A DNA stretch of 64,000 nucleotides from Fragum whitleyi. Its lineage: Eukaryota; Mollusca; Bivalvia; Cardiida; Cardiidae. Below are positions 33,242 to 47,400 of this stretch, piece by piece. The translations under genes and the position numbers were made by a program. Location: NCBI GenBank assembly GCA_948146395.1, contig OX411556.1:5307083-5371082 (forward strand), written 5' to 3'. Under the pieces are notes generated by a model, which worked only from the letters and a program-made list of their open reading frames with translations, had not been told where the DNA came from and ran no database searches. Position 1 is the first letter of the stretch. Every line of letters begins with the position of its first letter.

Positions 33242-33640
33242 TCTGTCCATTAAGGTTCATGTAAAGAGTTTGAGACCCAATATTTAGGGCACTTCATGAG
33301 CCGAGAAAAAGCACTATGTCCAGGTATATTATATATCAAAATGAAGCTATTCGTGAGCACAAGCAGTTAGGCAACATAAGACCGCCATAGCTATAGCGGT
33401 ATAGCCAAAACATTGTGGAAAAGGGTCATTTTGTACAGAACAAGAAACTGCATGACGGTTGCATAAAATTGCCCCGTATTTTAACAAAGTACAGTCTGAA
33501 GTACCATCCAGGTAGTGCTACAACCTTAGATATAAAACTCAGTCTCAAAAGGCTACTTTCAAACAATCAATTTCCATTTATTTTGTCAACATACATGTCA
33601 AACCGGTTTGGTCTGTTTTCAAAATAGATGTAAGGTATGG
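33242..33640 (+). repeat. R9 repeat, left arm of a ~1-kb palindrome
   Basis: ttaaggttcatgtaaagag, tttgagacccaat, ccgccatagctatagcggta, ggtcattttgtacagaacaag, ccatccaggtagtgctacaacc. The same sequence runs on the minus strand at 33850-34236. Confidence 0.85.
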
Positions 33641-33849
33641 TGCAACATCACACCATAATATTGTGAAATATTTTCTGCAATTTATTTCAAATTATAGTTT
33701 TCTTTTAATTCAATGATCTACAATATTACTATATATTTATCATTCTGTGAAATAGAAATTGATATATTGCTAAACAATCTTACAGGTATACAAACAATAA
33801 ATGTCTATTTATGTTGTGATAACACACCATACCATAAAAAGATCTACAC

Positions 33850-34236
33850 GTTTACAAAATTAGAATGACATATATGACATATGTGTTTATAAAATAAGTC
33901 AAAATAAATTGCTTGCATAACTTCGTTTTTGGGCTGAGTTTTATACCAATGGTTGTAGCACTACCTGGATGGTACTTTGGGCTAGACTTTGTTAAAATAT
34001 GAGCCAATTCTATCCAACAGTCATGCAGTTGCTTGTTCTGTACAAAATGACCCTTTTCCACAATGTTTTGGCTATACCGCTATAGTTATAACAGTCTTAT
34101 GTTTTTCAACTGCTTGTGCTCATAAATAGCTTCATTTTGATATATAATATTCCTGGACATACTGCTTTTTCTTGGCAAATGAATGCCCTTAAAATTGGGT
34201 CTCAAACACTTTACATGAACCTTAAATTCCTTTTGA
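33850..34236 (-). repeat. R9 repeat, right arm of a ~1-kb palindrome
   Basis: Inverted copy of 33242-33640 with scattered differences, after a spacer of about 210 bp of AT-rich DNA. Confidence 0.85.
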
Positions 34237-34267
34237 TTTGAATTTTAGTTGGAATTATGTATATACA

Positions 34268-34344
34268 TTCCCAACAAATAAGTGTCGGTATACGAAAATG
34301 TCGATGTAACGGATGTCGATCAAACGGGAGTTGACTGTATATTG
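34268..34344 (+). repeat. 77-bp exact direct repeat, copy 2
   Basis: Identical to 33054-33130, in the same orientation, 1214 bp downstream, on the far side of the R9 palindrome. Confidence 0.9.
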
Positions 34345-36999
34345 ATCATTACGTTGGATTCTTGTGCTAACGACGAAACGGTCAGTGGACTGGTAAAATA
34401 CTCAGCTTTGCGTTGAAAGATCAAAATGTGTGAAGAGCGTTTAGGAAATGGTATTCCCCTTTGCAAAACAGGGTATAATTTTAAGCTCGGGTATTTTTGG
34501 AGAAATCCTAAAGTATTGTCATCATATTTGCATATGGCAGTGGTGTTGTTGTTGTCCTTGACGTTGGTTTAGGCGTTGATATGATAAACTTGAACATTGG
34601 TCATAGCTCTGTTGTTATTGGAAATGAATGATGAAACTTGGCATGTGTATTGACCATCATAAGGACTATGTAGAATATCAAAGGGGTAAGTCTGAACGCA
34701 TTTTAAGACTTATACCCTTTTTCGACCTGTATTTTTTGCAACCAGCATCAACAGGCGAGTGTTGAGACCTGTAGACGGTGAATATATTCTCTTTCGTAAA
34801 CATTTTTTCGCATCCTAAATACATGCCTGTTTTGCGTTGAGGATGACAAACCTCTTATGAACTCCCCCTGTACAGATCTGGTTTTTTTCACCCATTTTAA
34901 ATGTTCGCGTACGTTTTTGGATTCTGAGCGCAGGTACGATCTAAGAAGACGCTAGCCAAACTTTGTTAGAGACAACCTAATTATAAATAATATAATGATT
35001 CACTTTGAAAAGCAAAGAGTTTACAAATGCACGTAAGTAACGGTTAAATGGGCGTCAAACGTCGAAAGCTCCGTTTGTCTGCTTAAATTACAAATCATAA
35101 ATTGAAATCATATGAGGTAAATAATGTAAGCAATAAAATCATCTAAAAAATACTTAATTTCGTCTATAGTTTGAATCTATTAACGAAATGGCGAAATCAC
35201 GCAACGTCTGCAAAATATTAGTATGATTACATACAAATCATGCTTTTTATGAGCGGATGCCAATTTCATATAGTTCATCTTGTGAGATCCTTTTCTTAGA
35301 AGCTAAATCATGCGTGGATATCAACCAAATCTTACAAGATTTATCTCAGGGAACACTTTAACAGAAGGAATTTATAATATTCTAATGAAAATCCTCCATA
35401 TATGAGCAGAGTTTGTTTCCATATATGAAAAAGGTTCAATCAACATTCCAAAGAAATGATACCTGGGTAGATTTTTCATTTGCATGACAAGAAAAAATTG
35501 ATTGGTTATATTACCTTAGTTGGTATTATTGATAGGACATATTTCCATTTAATGCCTATATTGAGTAGTTTTTCGACTATCTCTTTCACCTTATTATGCG
35601 AACAGGGGCGTTCACTATCGGCACTTTCAGTGCTTTGATTGAAACATATTCGCTAGAAATACTTTCTACCGCACAATACAAAATAGAATTGCATCTCTTT
35701 ATACAATGCTGGATAAAAGATATAAATGTTCGCTTGCACTTTTGCTCCCTGGACGTAAGTTTGATTGTCTTAGTTTTGGTCTTCTAATTTGAAAATATTT
35801 TTCTTGTTTAGACTGAAGTACATATATAGGTTTTTTCTACATATGAAATAACAAACACGTGGAGAAGAGAGGCGAATCTGTACGACAGTAGGAAGATTTC
35901 GTGTCACGAAGGAAGCGGCGTCAGAAATTTCAGATTTGATCCCAGTCGTGAAAGAAATATGGAGGTGAATTTCGCATTTTATTGGCTTTTAATATCGAAG
36001 GAAGATTAGTTTAATGCTTTCCGATTGAATATGGAAAGTTTTGTCCATATCATAATTTGATGAAAAAACACAGTAAAGTAATTCGTTTCTTATCAAAACA
36101 TGATATGCCAAGTTTAGTTTTTCGTTTATTTTGTTTAACTTTTCGTCAACTTCAGCGGGAACTTAAATGCTTTAGACGTCATGTAACTATAGGCGCGTAA
36201 TAGCTTCCTGTTGCAGAACAAGGTTCTTTTGAGTAATTCATCAACAAGCGTTCGTCTCAACTCTGCAAATTCCGTAACATTCATCTAGATTGGAGACATC
36301 GGAGATCGCGATTCTACGTAATACACCCCGGGAATAATGAGAGCGCTGTGAGCGCATGTCTTTTCGTACTAAGGTTACATGAAGTCAAAGGCAACAACGT
36401 TGGTACTATAGATGATTTGAATGAAAAAAAATCCAACGAAAGATCAAAATTTGTATTTCATAGTTGGATCACAAATCACAGTGTTTCACTGCGTTTTGTC
36501 ATCCAAGTATTATATGCCTAAACGATTTTTATAGACGATATGAAAACGTGTTTCTTCTACAACAGATACTCAAGTGCCACCAGTGGTCTAATTATCAAAA
36601 AATAAAAAGAGATAGAAATAAAAAAATGCCCCAAAATCACTACACCTACGAATGAGACTCTAAATTACGAAAACGCCCGAAAATTGTTCCGAATTGTAAA
36701 TCGGAACACTATATTTTATGTAACTTAATATAGTACATCACGTAAAATGATAACAGCCGGAGGTAATCTTTGTCAAGGTATGTTGTTAATTAAATTTTAC
36801 TTGCATAATTACTTATTCTTAACATTATTAGCTATTAATGCATATTTGAATACAAAACAAAACAATATACATTTTTATTTGCTATAAAAAGCGCCCGATA
36901 GAAGCAAGAAGTGTTTTAACTAAATAAACTTTATCAAAACACTAAACAAGTCACTAACAACTTTTACAGACTTACATTGCCGTTGGCTTCCGATTGCCA

Positions 37000-37395
37000 T
37001 TAACAATTGGGCTATCCTGGTGTCGATGAGAAGATAAAACAAGGGCCAATCAAAATTTCGCGAACATTGTTTGAAAAAGGTCACCTTAGGAACATTCTGG
37101 TTAAGTTTCATTTAAATCGGCCGAGTGGTCCAGGAGGAGATGTCGTTTTAAGATTTCAGAATGAAAAAATGCCACGCCCTGCCACGCCCATATGTGTATC
37201 TTTTGAAAAGAGGATCTTCCAAGGAACATTCTGGCAAAAGTTCATTGAAATCGGTACAGTTGTTCAGGAGAAGAAGTGTTTTTTTTTTAATTGTTGACGA
37301 CGGACGACGGATGACGCACGACGCACGACGGACGACGGACGACGGATGACCCTTATAGCTCCCCTTGAGCACGTTGTGATCAGGTGAGCTAAAAA
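37000..37395. repeat. Interspersed repeat with (GACGGAC)n tract upstream of gene C
   Basis: Two internal units (aggaacattctggttaagttt and aggaacattctggcaaaagtt) precede a gacgacgga-type tract (37297-37350) and a closing tatagctccccttgagc..gtgatcaggtgagctaaaaa. This is a repeat style I associate with bivalve genomes. Confidence 0.6.
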
Positions 37396-38212
37396 TAGAC
37401 TACAATAATTATTTTTAAGAATTACGGGAGATTTTAAAAATTTATAGTATTTGTAAATATGGCTTTTGAGCTCATTAACTCGATAAAAAGATCATAGTTT
37501 TGGTGAATTTTCTGCAGTTTGAAAAAAAAATCGAAAGTGAGCTGACACATTCTTTTTTTTTTTTAAACTTCAATATTGCTATGTCTCCTCTCTTAATTTC
37601 TAAATAATGAGCCGTTTTTTTTAATATACATGTACATAAACATTTTCTTTTCTTTCAATTTAAAAAAAAAATATATATAATATATATAAATCTTTCAAAT
37701 ATTCAAATCTTTAACAATCCTCTTCCCCCTCCCCTCTCTCTTCATAAAATTAAACTTTACATGGATGTTCTTTTGGTGACCATTTACTTAAATTTTCAAA
37801 TAAATTTTGATTGAAACCCCTTATCATCACTACAAAAGCTTTGCAACCTATCATTTAAACTTCAGTTCAAGATGTTTCATTTAATTTCGGACAATCTGTA
37901 TAGCTGAAAAATGGTTTTATTTCTGAATAAAATCAATTTTTAGAGCCCAGCCATTTTGTGAGCTTCCGCAAAAAGTAGTCCCTAAAGAAATATATTTAAA
38001 AAAAAAATTCACTAAAAAGATATGATCAACAGCTTCATTCATAAAAAATATAGCTAGAAAAGAAATGCAATTTCCCTGACATAATTGAAATTATAAGCTT
38101 CTGATTAACTAACGCTCGTGTCTATTTCCCATATACCACGGCTCTCGTTTTCTATCCTATACATTGATTGTCTTTCGCGTTCCAGTGTCAACCGTTATTG
38201 AGTAACCACCAC

Positions 38213-38480
38213 ATGGAAACAGATGCGGTACAAAACGATTCCGTCAAAGACAACGATGGTGTCGAAAATCGTCCCACCAAGAGTACCGAACCTTGGACCC
38301 ATCCGGACGGTGGGTGGGGATGGGTTGTTTGTTTTGCCGCCTTTATTGAGACCCTCCTATATGACGGCGTGTTTTACTCGTTTGGAATGATCTTTCTAGA
38401 TTTGACGGACCATTTTGGATCCAATAAAGAGACAGGGGCGTGGATCTCTTCGGTGAACCTTGGGATCTGTATGACAATAG
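38213..38480 (+). CDS. Gene C first coding exon (N-terminus, TM1)
   Basis: The acceptor gcgttccag ends at 38185 and the exon runs to a donor gtaaga at 38481. The in-frame ATG at 38213 gives METDAVQNDSVKDN and then PDGGWGWVV. Codons 38186-38212 are also open, so translation may begin further upstream. A 34-bp tandem repeat starts at the donor. Confidence 0.85.
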
Positions 38481-41400
38481 GTAAGATTGTGAATAATCGC
38501 GGCTACATTTGGGATTAAGATTGTGAATAATCTCAGCTACATTTGGGATTAAGATTGTGAATCACCGCAGCTACATTTGGGAATTAAACGGTAGGGTGCG
38601 GACAACCTATCCGTTAATGATATGTTTACAGTTAGTTACATCGTGAAATTGACATTCACCTCAATCAAAACTATTTAAATCGCTCAATTAGCGCCAAGTT
38701 CATTCATTTTAAACACTCACTCAAACCATTCAAAAACGCTCTAACCCATTGAAAAATATAGAATCAACAACGTCATTCAGGTAAATTTTGATAGAGAAAA
38801 ATCCCGATTTCAATGACATAATTCAAATAAATAGCTTATCATAGGTTCTTGTATGCATATTCTATTAAAAGGAGGTAATCAATATCGCCAATTTTGTTCA
38901 TCCGTGAAAAAATTGAGATATAGGATAATCTCCCATTAACTTCACCCAAAACTCGCTCCACACTTTCATTCAATTTCATTCATAAATCATTCCAAAATCA
39001 TTCGCCTTGTCAATTTCACGATGTCGTTAACTGTATAAAAGAGGAAATTCTTAAATGTTGTTAGTTCCACTTGGAATTGTCTTCAACAGAAATATACAGA
39101 GAGTACCAACATTGAACAATTAAGCCTGCCCTGGGTTTAGAATGACAAAACGGTGCAAACTGTTAGCAATTTATACCCCGCTTTGGACGTGCACTTATAT
39201 GCAAAGCGGGGTGAAATTAGCCAATATTTTGCGCCGTTTTGTCATCCTCGACGCAGGGCTGACTCATTTTTGTCACGGAAGCCATGCCTTATCATAGCAA
39301 CCATATTTTAATTTTGGTTTTTTGACATTTGATGCTAATTCTACGGTATATTTGTTCAAAAAACCGTGAAGGTCACCTGCTCCTTTCCAAGACCTATATC
39401 ATATATATCACTGAGGCGGCCATTGTCGTCAAAGTCAAGACAATCAATCGCAAGGTTATTGCGAGATCTCCACAAAGAGATCGTCAGTTTTGACTTGCGT
39501 TCAGGATGACAAAACGCTACGACTGTTTGCTGACTTTGTCCCACTTTGTTTGCAAGTTCACGTGCAAAGCGGGGTATACGAGGGTGGATCAAAAATACGT
39601 GGACTTTTACTGCAACTTCGGAATTTCCAGTTGGAATTAAATGAAATTTTGTACTTGTCTCAAACCATTTAATGTTGACATAGTACTAAATATACAAGAG
39701 TCTGCTATGACTATTATATAAAAAATCAAAAATTTGATATTCCTGGGTAGGTGCCACCGGCGCAACCCATTCTGTAACGTTACTTCATAGACACGCGTAT
39801 AAAATCACTGTACATGTACATTTATTTCTCAGATTATCCTATTAATAAAAAACATCTTTATTTTACAAGCATTCATTGATACAAGCTGCGTTTAAATGAC
39901 GTTTTAGGATTGTCTTAAGTATCTAATGTCGCATTTGATGGGTAAAAACCCGCAGAATAAGATGCAAAACTACAATAAGCACTACTCTCTCTTCAGCGTT
40001 CTTGTTTTTTGTAGGTCCATTGGTTTCAGCCTTGACCAACAGGTATGGGTTTCGAGCTGTGACTATAGCTGGCTCCTGGGTTACTGTGAGTGGTCTAGTG
40101 CTGAGCTGTTTTACAACCAGTATTTCATATCTGTACGTGTCATATGGGGTCATTGCTGGTGAGTTATACTAGAAAGTAGAAACCATTATAAAGGTTATAG
40201 TTGTGACCCGTCACGCGATAAGGGACAGTGAAAAGGGTTAGTGCGTAAAGTGTCGACCCTAGTCTTTTTTTTAAAAATATTTATTTGTCACAGTTCCCAG
40301 ATGGTCCCTTTTCGCGTGATGGGTCACATATATGAATGAATATACACATTATATGTACATATAATGTTTATATTTTATAGTGTATCATTTTATTTCCTTA
40401 TTCTATAAGAAAATGTTTTGCGTTTTGTTTGTACGAGTATATAGTTTAACGCCTCATTCAATAGTATTAGAGATATCGCGGGAGTCGTTGCATCTTCAAA
40501 TGTTTTACTATCTTTTCTCACACAAGCACAACAACAAAATACCGCCAGCTGACCATCCTACTTAGGCGTGTTACTTATCTTTTGGTCATAATTGGGAGAC
40601 ACATGACCTTTTGGTCTTGCTTTGTTAAAAAGTACGGACTAAAGTTATTTACTTATATTTTTAGTAAGAATTGTCATAAGATCACCACTTTTACTTAACT
40701 TTTTAAGTAAGATCTTTACCAGTAAGTATCTCATACACATTTTATATTGTGAAGATTGATCCTCAATGATTCGCTAATGCATATGACATATGATTTGCGC
40801 TTTCCATAGAGTCAAGGTGTACACTTTTATATCGGTAGATCATTCAGTTAACAGAACAGAACAGAACAGAACAGAATTTTATTCAGAAATACGACTTGAA
40901 CACATAGGCTCATCGTCGACATACATACATAATACATAACATACATGAGTATGGACATAATATTTACAAATGATACTAATTCTGAAATGCGGAAATACTG
41001 AACAATGAAAGGTCTTAACAAAAATGAAATTGTATAAAGTGTTTAGTATTATTGTTAGTTTGAAAATCAAGTTGAAACGTTGTTTAATTCAAACTTTCTC
41101 TTTTCCATCGCCTTTGTATAAAATATTCCAATACCGTTCAAAGTTTTGATATTTTCAGATTTTAAAAGTTCTACCATTTTAATCATATTTGGCCTAGTAA
41201 AGTAATATTTCTTCAAATATGTATTTCTTAATTCTATATATGCCGGACAAACAAGTAAAAAATGGAATTCATCCTCCAGTTCGATTTTGTCACAAAGTTC
41301 ACAAATTCTTTGGTTTCTATGGATATTTCTATGACGCCCTGTTTCAATTAATAGTTGGTGAGCAGATAATCGTAATTTTGTCACGGCATTTCTATACTTA

Positions 41401-44400
41401 CTAATTCTCATTTTTTCTAAATGTGTCGAAATAGTAAAAGAATCTTTTAGATTCCTAAAAATAGTTAAAGATGGGCGGATATTGATATCTCGAAACCAAT
41501 CATTTACAATGTATGTATAAATCCCTCAGTCTATTGCGGAATGTGGGTAGGAAAAATTTAATATTGACAGATGCAGGGAATAACCAAACATCATAGAAAC
41601 CAATACGTTGTAATAAATTCTTTACTTTAAACGTCCATGAATTAGAATTGTTTAGTAGATTCATTTCTGTTAAAACAGTTTGGAGAATACATTTTGAGCT
41701 TTTATCTGTAAATAGTTTGATAAAATATTTTATTATTCTTACTTTCATATTTATATGAAGAGGAAATCGTCCTAATTCTCCATAAATTGCTGAATTACTT
41801 GTCGATGACTTAACATTTAGTATTTTCTTAAGGAATTTTCTATGTATTCTTTCGATCATTTCGCTGGTTGTGAAGCCCCAGACCTCACAAGAATAGCACA
41901 AGATTGATGTTACATAAGAGTCAAATAAATCAAGCATTAATTTTAATGGAATATCTTTGCTTTTTGTAATATATAGTAATTCACTCATTGACCGGGATGC
42001 CTTTCCTGTTAGAGTTTTTATACCGTAATTAAATTTCCCATTTCCCAAAACTACACCCAAATAGTTGAAATTAGAGACAATTTCTATGTTGTTTCCAGAA
42101 TACGAAAATGTTATACTATCTACGTTTCGGCCTTGTTGAAAAATGATAATTTTGGTTTTCTGAACATTTACTTTCAATTTCCATTGCCACAATACTTTTC
42201 AAATGCATTTAATAAATTTTGTAACCCCGTCGGGTTATCCGAGATTAAAATTGAGTCGTCGGCGAACAATAATAAATAAATAGATAGTTGACCAATTGTA
42301 AAACAGTCATTTGTATGCTGCTGTAGAAATAATTCAATGTCATTGATGAAAAGAGAAAATAATATCGGTGAGAGAGACTCGCCTTGTAACAATCCAACAT
42401 CACAGTTGTATAGCTCCGAAACAGAATTCATGTGTTTAACACATAGCTTAACTTCGTTGTATAATGAACGAATTACACTTAAAAGATTGCTACAAATATC
42501 ATTTTTGATTAGTTTAAACCATAAGCCGTTTCTGTAGATTGAATCAAAACATTTTTCTAAATCTATAAAACAACAATACAGTTTTTTCTTTTCAATAAAT
42601 TGTTTCTGGATGAATGAATTTAAAATAAAAATCGCATCTATTGTACTATAACTCGTTTTGAAACCAAATTCGGCGTCACTTAAAATATCGTACTTAATTG
42701 ACCACGCCTTGAGACGTTCGTTTACCAATGATGTAAAAAGCTTAGAAAAACAACTAGTCAGTGTTATGCCTCGATAATTGGCTGGGTCGGACTGGTCACC
42801 CTTTTTATAAATTGGTGTATTAACGCCTTTCGACCAGGATTTTGGAAATGTTTTTTTCATAAGAATATAATTAAACAATTTTAAAAGCGTTTTTCAAGAT
42901 GGTCAATACTTTCCTTAAAATATTCATAGATAATATTGTCTATGGAACATGCTTTATTATTCCCAAGATTTTTAATGCATTGCCTTAATTCATTTACTGA
43001 AAACGGTAAGTCTAATTCTTCATAAATCGATTCGTGATTTTCACAATCAAAGTTTTTCAAAAATTCCTCGCATTCTTAATCTTCTGTTATGTCAAAATTG
43101 GACGATAAATTTTCAAAATGTTCGTAAAACTCTGAAATGCCTATATCAGAAATACTGGTATTGTTTCTTTTCTGTCTAAAATTTTTCCAAAATTCTCTCG
43201 GTTTTGTATTTCTAAGTTTTTCCAAATTTTTCGCAAATATTCGAGTATATCTACGTTTTGCGACCTTACATTGATTTTTATAATCTTTTTTTTGCAAATA
43301 AAAAATTTTGCCTAGTGATATCATTTCTTAAGGCATTATATTGTTGCAATGCTTTTTCATAGGTAACTCTCTTCTGCTTACAAATATCATCAAATCATTC
43401 TTTCATTGGGTACTCACTATTGTCAATAAAATTAACATTTTTATTGAGTTCAAAACGTTTATTGCCGATATCATTTAAATAATTAGTAAACAATTCAACT
43501 AAAATTTCTGGATCGCTTTCATCACAGATTTTTTTCTCTAAATTGAGATTGAAATTGTTGATTGATGTGGAAATATCATTTAAAAAATCTTCTTTATAGT
43601 CATTATTCCACCTATGAATAATTTTCTCTTTACATGTAATTATTTTCCTTTTGGCACAATTTATTTTTAAACTAAAGGATAATGGTGCGTGATTTGAATA
43701 GATGTTAAAATCATGTACGGCAAAATCAAATATACAATCAAAATTCTGGTAGTTCGTTAACAAATAATCCACTGTACTTTCTCCATTATGTGTATAACAA
43801 GTATATTTTCCAATATTACGATCTTTACCCACTCTACCGTTCAAAATTTGCACGTTCAGTGATTTGCAAAGCTCAAGCAGACAATCCCCAAATCGATTCG
43901 ATCCCTTGTCGCAGTTAGCGCGCGGGATAGAACAGATCTCGGGAGCGTCGATTTCTTCACAGTCTATCAACTTCTGATCATGATCGATAAAGTCAAATTT
44001 ACCGGCTATTCTTGAGTTAAAGTCTCCCAAAATAAACACTTTACTACTTAAATTTTGGAAATATCTGGTATCAGATTCAATATTCTCAAATATGTCATAA
44101 TCAAAATGTTCATAAATAGGTGAACCATCAGGTGCTAAATATGTTGAACAAATATAAATATTTTCAGGTAGATTGAAAAATGTTTTATCCAATTCAAACC
44201 ACTGGATATAATCGAAAGTATTGCGGACTAATTTCACCCCATGCGAAAACTGATTTCGCACATAGAGTAAAATTCCTCCGCTGCATCGTTTTGCTCGTTT
44301 ATTCTGCAATTTTCTGTAAGAATGAAATAATGTGAAACCATGTAATGCGATTTTGGAATTCTATTTAGTCCAAATTTCTGAAAGGAATATTAAGTCATAA

Positions 44401-47400
44401 TCACTGATAAATGAAGAGAAATCACTGTTGTTCAGTTTTTCGCGTGTAAGACCCTCGATGTTCCATTGTAAAACCTTAACACTATTCCCGCTATTGTCCT
44501 AGTGATTTTGTCCCTGTGCTGTAGGTTCCTTGTATAAGACACCATCGATGTAGAGTTTGTCCATTACTAGAAAGGCCTCTTTTCCATCTCACGGGCTTTT
44601 TTCATCACAGGATAAAGTCTTTTTCTTTCAGTGACTATTTCGTAGGGAAATTGCTGTGCTATGCCTTCAGGACGTGTGAGCTGGTCTGCGCTGTATCGCA
44701 CCTTTTCTCTATCGGGGAAGTACACAAACTTGGCAACTATTGGTCGCGTTTTATTAGAATTGAAACGTCCAATTCTGTGTGCACGATGTAACTTTATGTC
44801 TGTAGTTGCGTTTTCAATTTTAGATTTTTCCTCGATCATCGTAAGGACTTTGCGTACACAGTCATTATCACACTCCCCCTTTTCCTCTGGTATACCAAAA
44901 AATAATAAATTGTCTCGCATACTTCTAGCCTTTAGATCTACTATTTCTCTTTTCACCGTGTCACATTGTTCTGTTTGTTTTCTCTCAATGTTTTTTAGAC
45001 TTTTAAGCATCTCATCAATCTCATTTTGTTTTGTCTTGATACTTTCTATTTCTTTAGAATCGAATTCTCTACTTTTTTCGATTTCAGTAACTTTCTTGTT
45101 TAAATTTGTCACTTTATCATCCACAGTATTTAGACGACTTTTTAATGAGTTCACAGACGTTTCGATTGTGACAACATCGTGAAATTGACAAAATAGATGA
45201 TTTTGGAATGAATTGAAAATGAAATTGAATGAGTGTGTGAAGCGAGTTTTAAATGAATTTCGAAGAAAAGTAAAACAATATCGAAATTATTGATATTTAT
45301 TACCTCCCTTTAGTGAAATACGAATATAAGTGTTATTTATTAGTATTAGTATTACTATGTCTTCACGAACCAATCGAACGCTTGTAAAACCAAGGCCCTT
45401 GTAGAAGTCAGTGATATCATGGATTTTATTTCTAATAATGTTAATTTGAATGTAAGTGTTGATCTTATCATTCAAAGTGATTTTGAGCGTTTTTAGAATT
45501 TATTTTACGATATTATTTACTGAAGAATATTGTGTACAAAACCAATAAATAAGATGCTAATGGTATGAGCATGGACGACAGACAGACACTCCAAAAATAC
45601 ATCTATGTCCTCATATTTCTGTTTTCCTGTTAAATAAGTTGAAAACATTCATAGTAAGACGTGCTTTTAACAGCAAATTCTAAGTTAAGTCTCCATATAA
45701 TTGTTGTAAACATTGTTGACCTCTTGATGCCATATAGACTTGGCTATTCAATTCAGTTCGTGAATCTTTTATGTCAATATCTTTTGTTAACAATTACTGT
45801 GTCTTGTGCTATTGGTATATGACCTTTTTATTGTAAAACTATACTTTATTGTATTATTGTTGTATTGTACAACATATTTTCAGATAGAAATTAAGATAAA
45901 GATCATTTGAACGAACAACAAAAGCGGCGGCAATAATTAGGGGACTTGAGGAACATAGCAACAAATTACTCAATAAAAATATTGTTTAAAAAAAACACAT
46001 CAAGGTTATTTACTTGATATGTCTTGTAACGCCAAAAAGGTGCCCAAGTAAATACTTTACGCACCAAGGATATATCCTCTTCATGTAATGGCACCTATCC
46101 TTTTCAGGATTTGGTTATGGTATGGTATTCTCTCCAGCTATACTTGCTGTCACACTGTACTTTGACAAGAAGAGGTCCCTCGCTACTGGTCTAGCATTGT
46201 GTGGAAACGGTCTTGGTGTGTTCATCATGACACCGATTACGGAGTTATTGTTGAAGGAATATACATGGAGGGGAACCTTCCTTGTGCACGCGGGTCTGCT
46301 GCTTAACGGAATTGCGTGCGGTCTTGTCTTCCTTCCATTGCCGCATTACGAAAAGACTAATCTAAGGGCCACTAATCGTACAGATTCTATGGCAACTATT
46401 CGTACAGATTCCACGACAGTATATCATACAGAAGAACAATTCGTGCCAAACGGTGTTGGCGGTTTAGATACATGTATACCTGGAAATGACATCCCAAAGG
46501 CTAAATCGCTAGATATGACTGACACTGAATCGGCAGAAAGTGTACCGAAGGATTGCAGTGACTGTAGTAAAGAGGATGAAATAACTATCGAGTCGTATCA
46601 ACCTGGTAAAAAGCGAATAGATATCTGCAAAGCGGTTCTAAGAGACACAAAAACTTTAACATCTATGTCTTTAAAAACTGTACGCTACGTTTTATACCAA
46701 ACATTCGATATGTCGCTTCTCAGACATCCACCATTTTGTTTGTACACCATCTCGTCGGCGCTATACAGTCTGTCCTATTATATACCATTTATCTATATAC
46801 CAGACGTGGCCAGACAAGTAGGTATAGATACCGTTTCTATTTGTTTGAATGTGGTTTAACTTGCTCTAGCGGTTTCTCGGTCATATTGCGACGACCGGAG
46901 TACATTACAGTATTTTCATGATATATCCCTCGCCGCTACTGCCATTACACCCTTTCCTAGCCTATCTATTAACCCACTTAAGTTTAATATTACCCATCCT
47001 TTTGGTGGAAGATAGATGTCGGAAAGGATATGAACCACCGCCGTCCCATAATTGCAGATAGGTTGTCTACCAGCTGCGCTATGCCGGCGGCTACAGATAT
47101 AGATGCACAAGTTTCAGTGAGTGATCAAGTATCAAGTTCCCGGTCACGGGAATTGTCACGTGATGTGGTAGGATAAGGACGCGTTTAAATCGCTCTCGAG
47201 AAAATAATTAAATAATGGATAATAACGGATAGTATAGTGTAAAAGGACTAAAATTTGGACATTTAACAAGTAAGCGACTACACTTTAATTATGTTTGATG
47301 GGGAAGAAAAACAAAAACAAGGCTAAAAAACGGTCTAGAGACTCTCGAGTGGCAAGTAATGAAAGTAGTTCGAGTGAAAATGGCTGCCCCCGGAAAATCG

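Larger units (their letters stand above)
26774..38212. other. Intergenic region between genes B and C
   Basis: Almost solid repeats to about 34350 (R6/R5 nest, five M1 copies, R3, R4, SINE, R10, R9 palindrome). Nothing recognisable lies in 34350-36990. The GAC-tract repeat is at 37000-37395, then AT-rich DNA up to gene C. Confidence 0.6.
40851..45168 (-). mobile_element. LINE 1: 5'-truncated APE-type non-LTR retrotransposon
   Basis: On the minus strand the order is ORF1 (coiled coil plus RNA-binding-like domain), APE endonuclease, reverse transcriptase, C-terminal Cys/His knuckle, a short 3' UTR with AATAAA, and a (TTCTG)n tail at 40851-40876. It lies in intron 3 of gene C, antisense to the gene. 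The 5' end stops inside ORF1 where an M1 MITE begins (about 45170). The ORFs are broken by stops and frameshifts, so it is dead. The tail matches that of LINE 2 but the proteins are clearly diverged, so they are two members of one lineage. I do not assign a clade. Confidence 0.9.

Noticed and set aside
35959..35964. Possible two-codon first exon ATGGAG|gtgaat for gene C
   Set aside because: The phase fits, but a 6-nt exon cannot be supported from sequence alone, and exon 38213 has its own ATG.
44661..45182. 173-codon open frame on the + strand
   Set aside because: It is the antisense shadow of LINE 1 ORF1; the coiled coil and RNA-binding motifs are on the minus strand.
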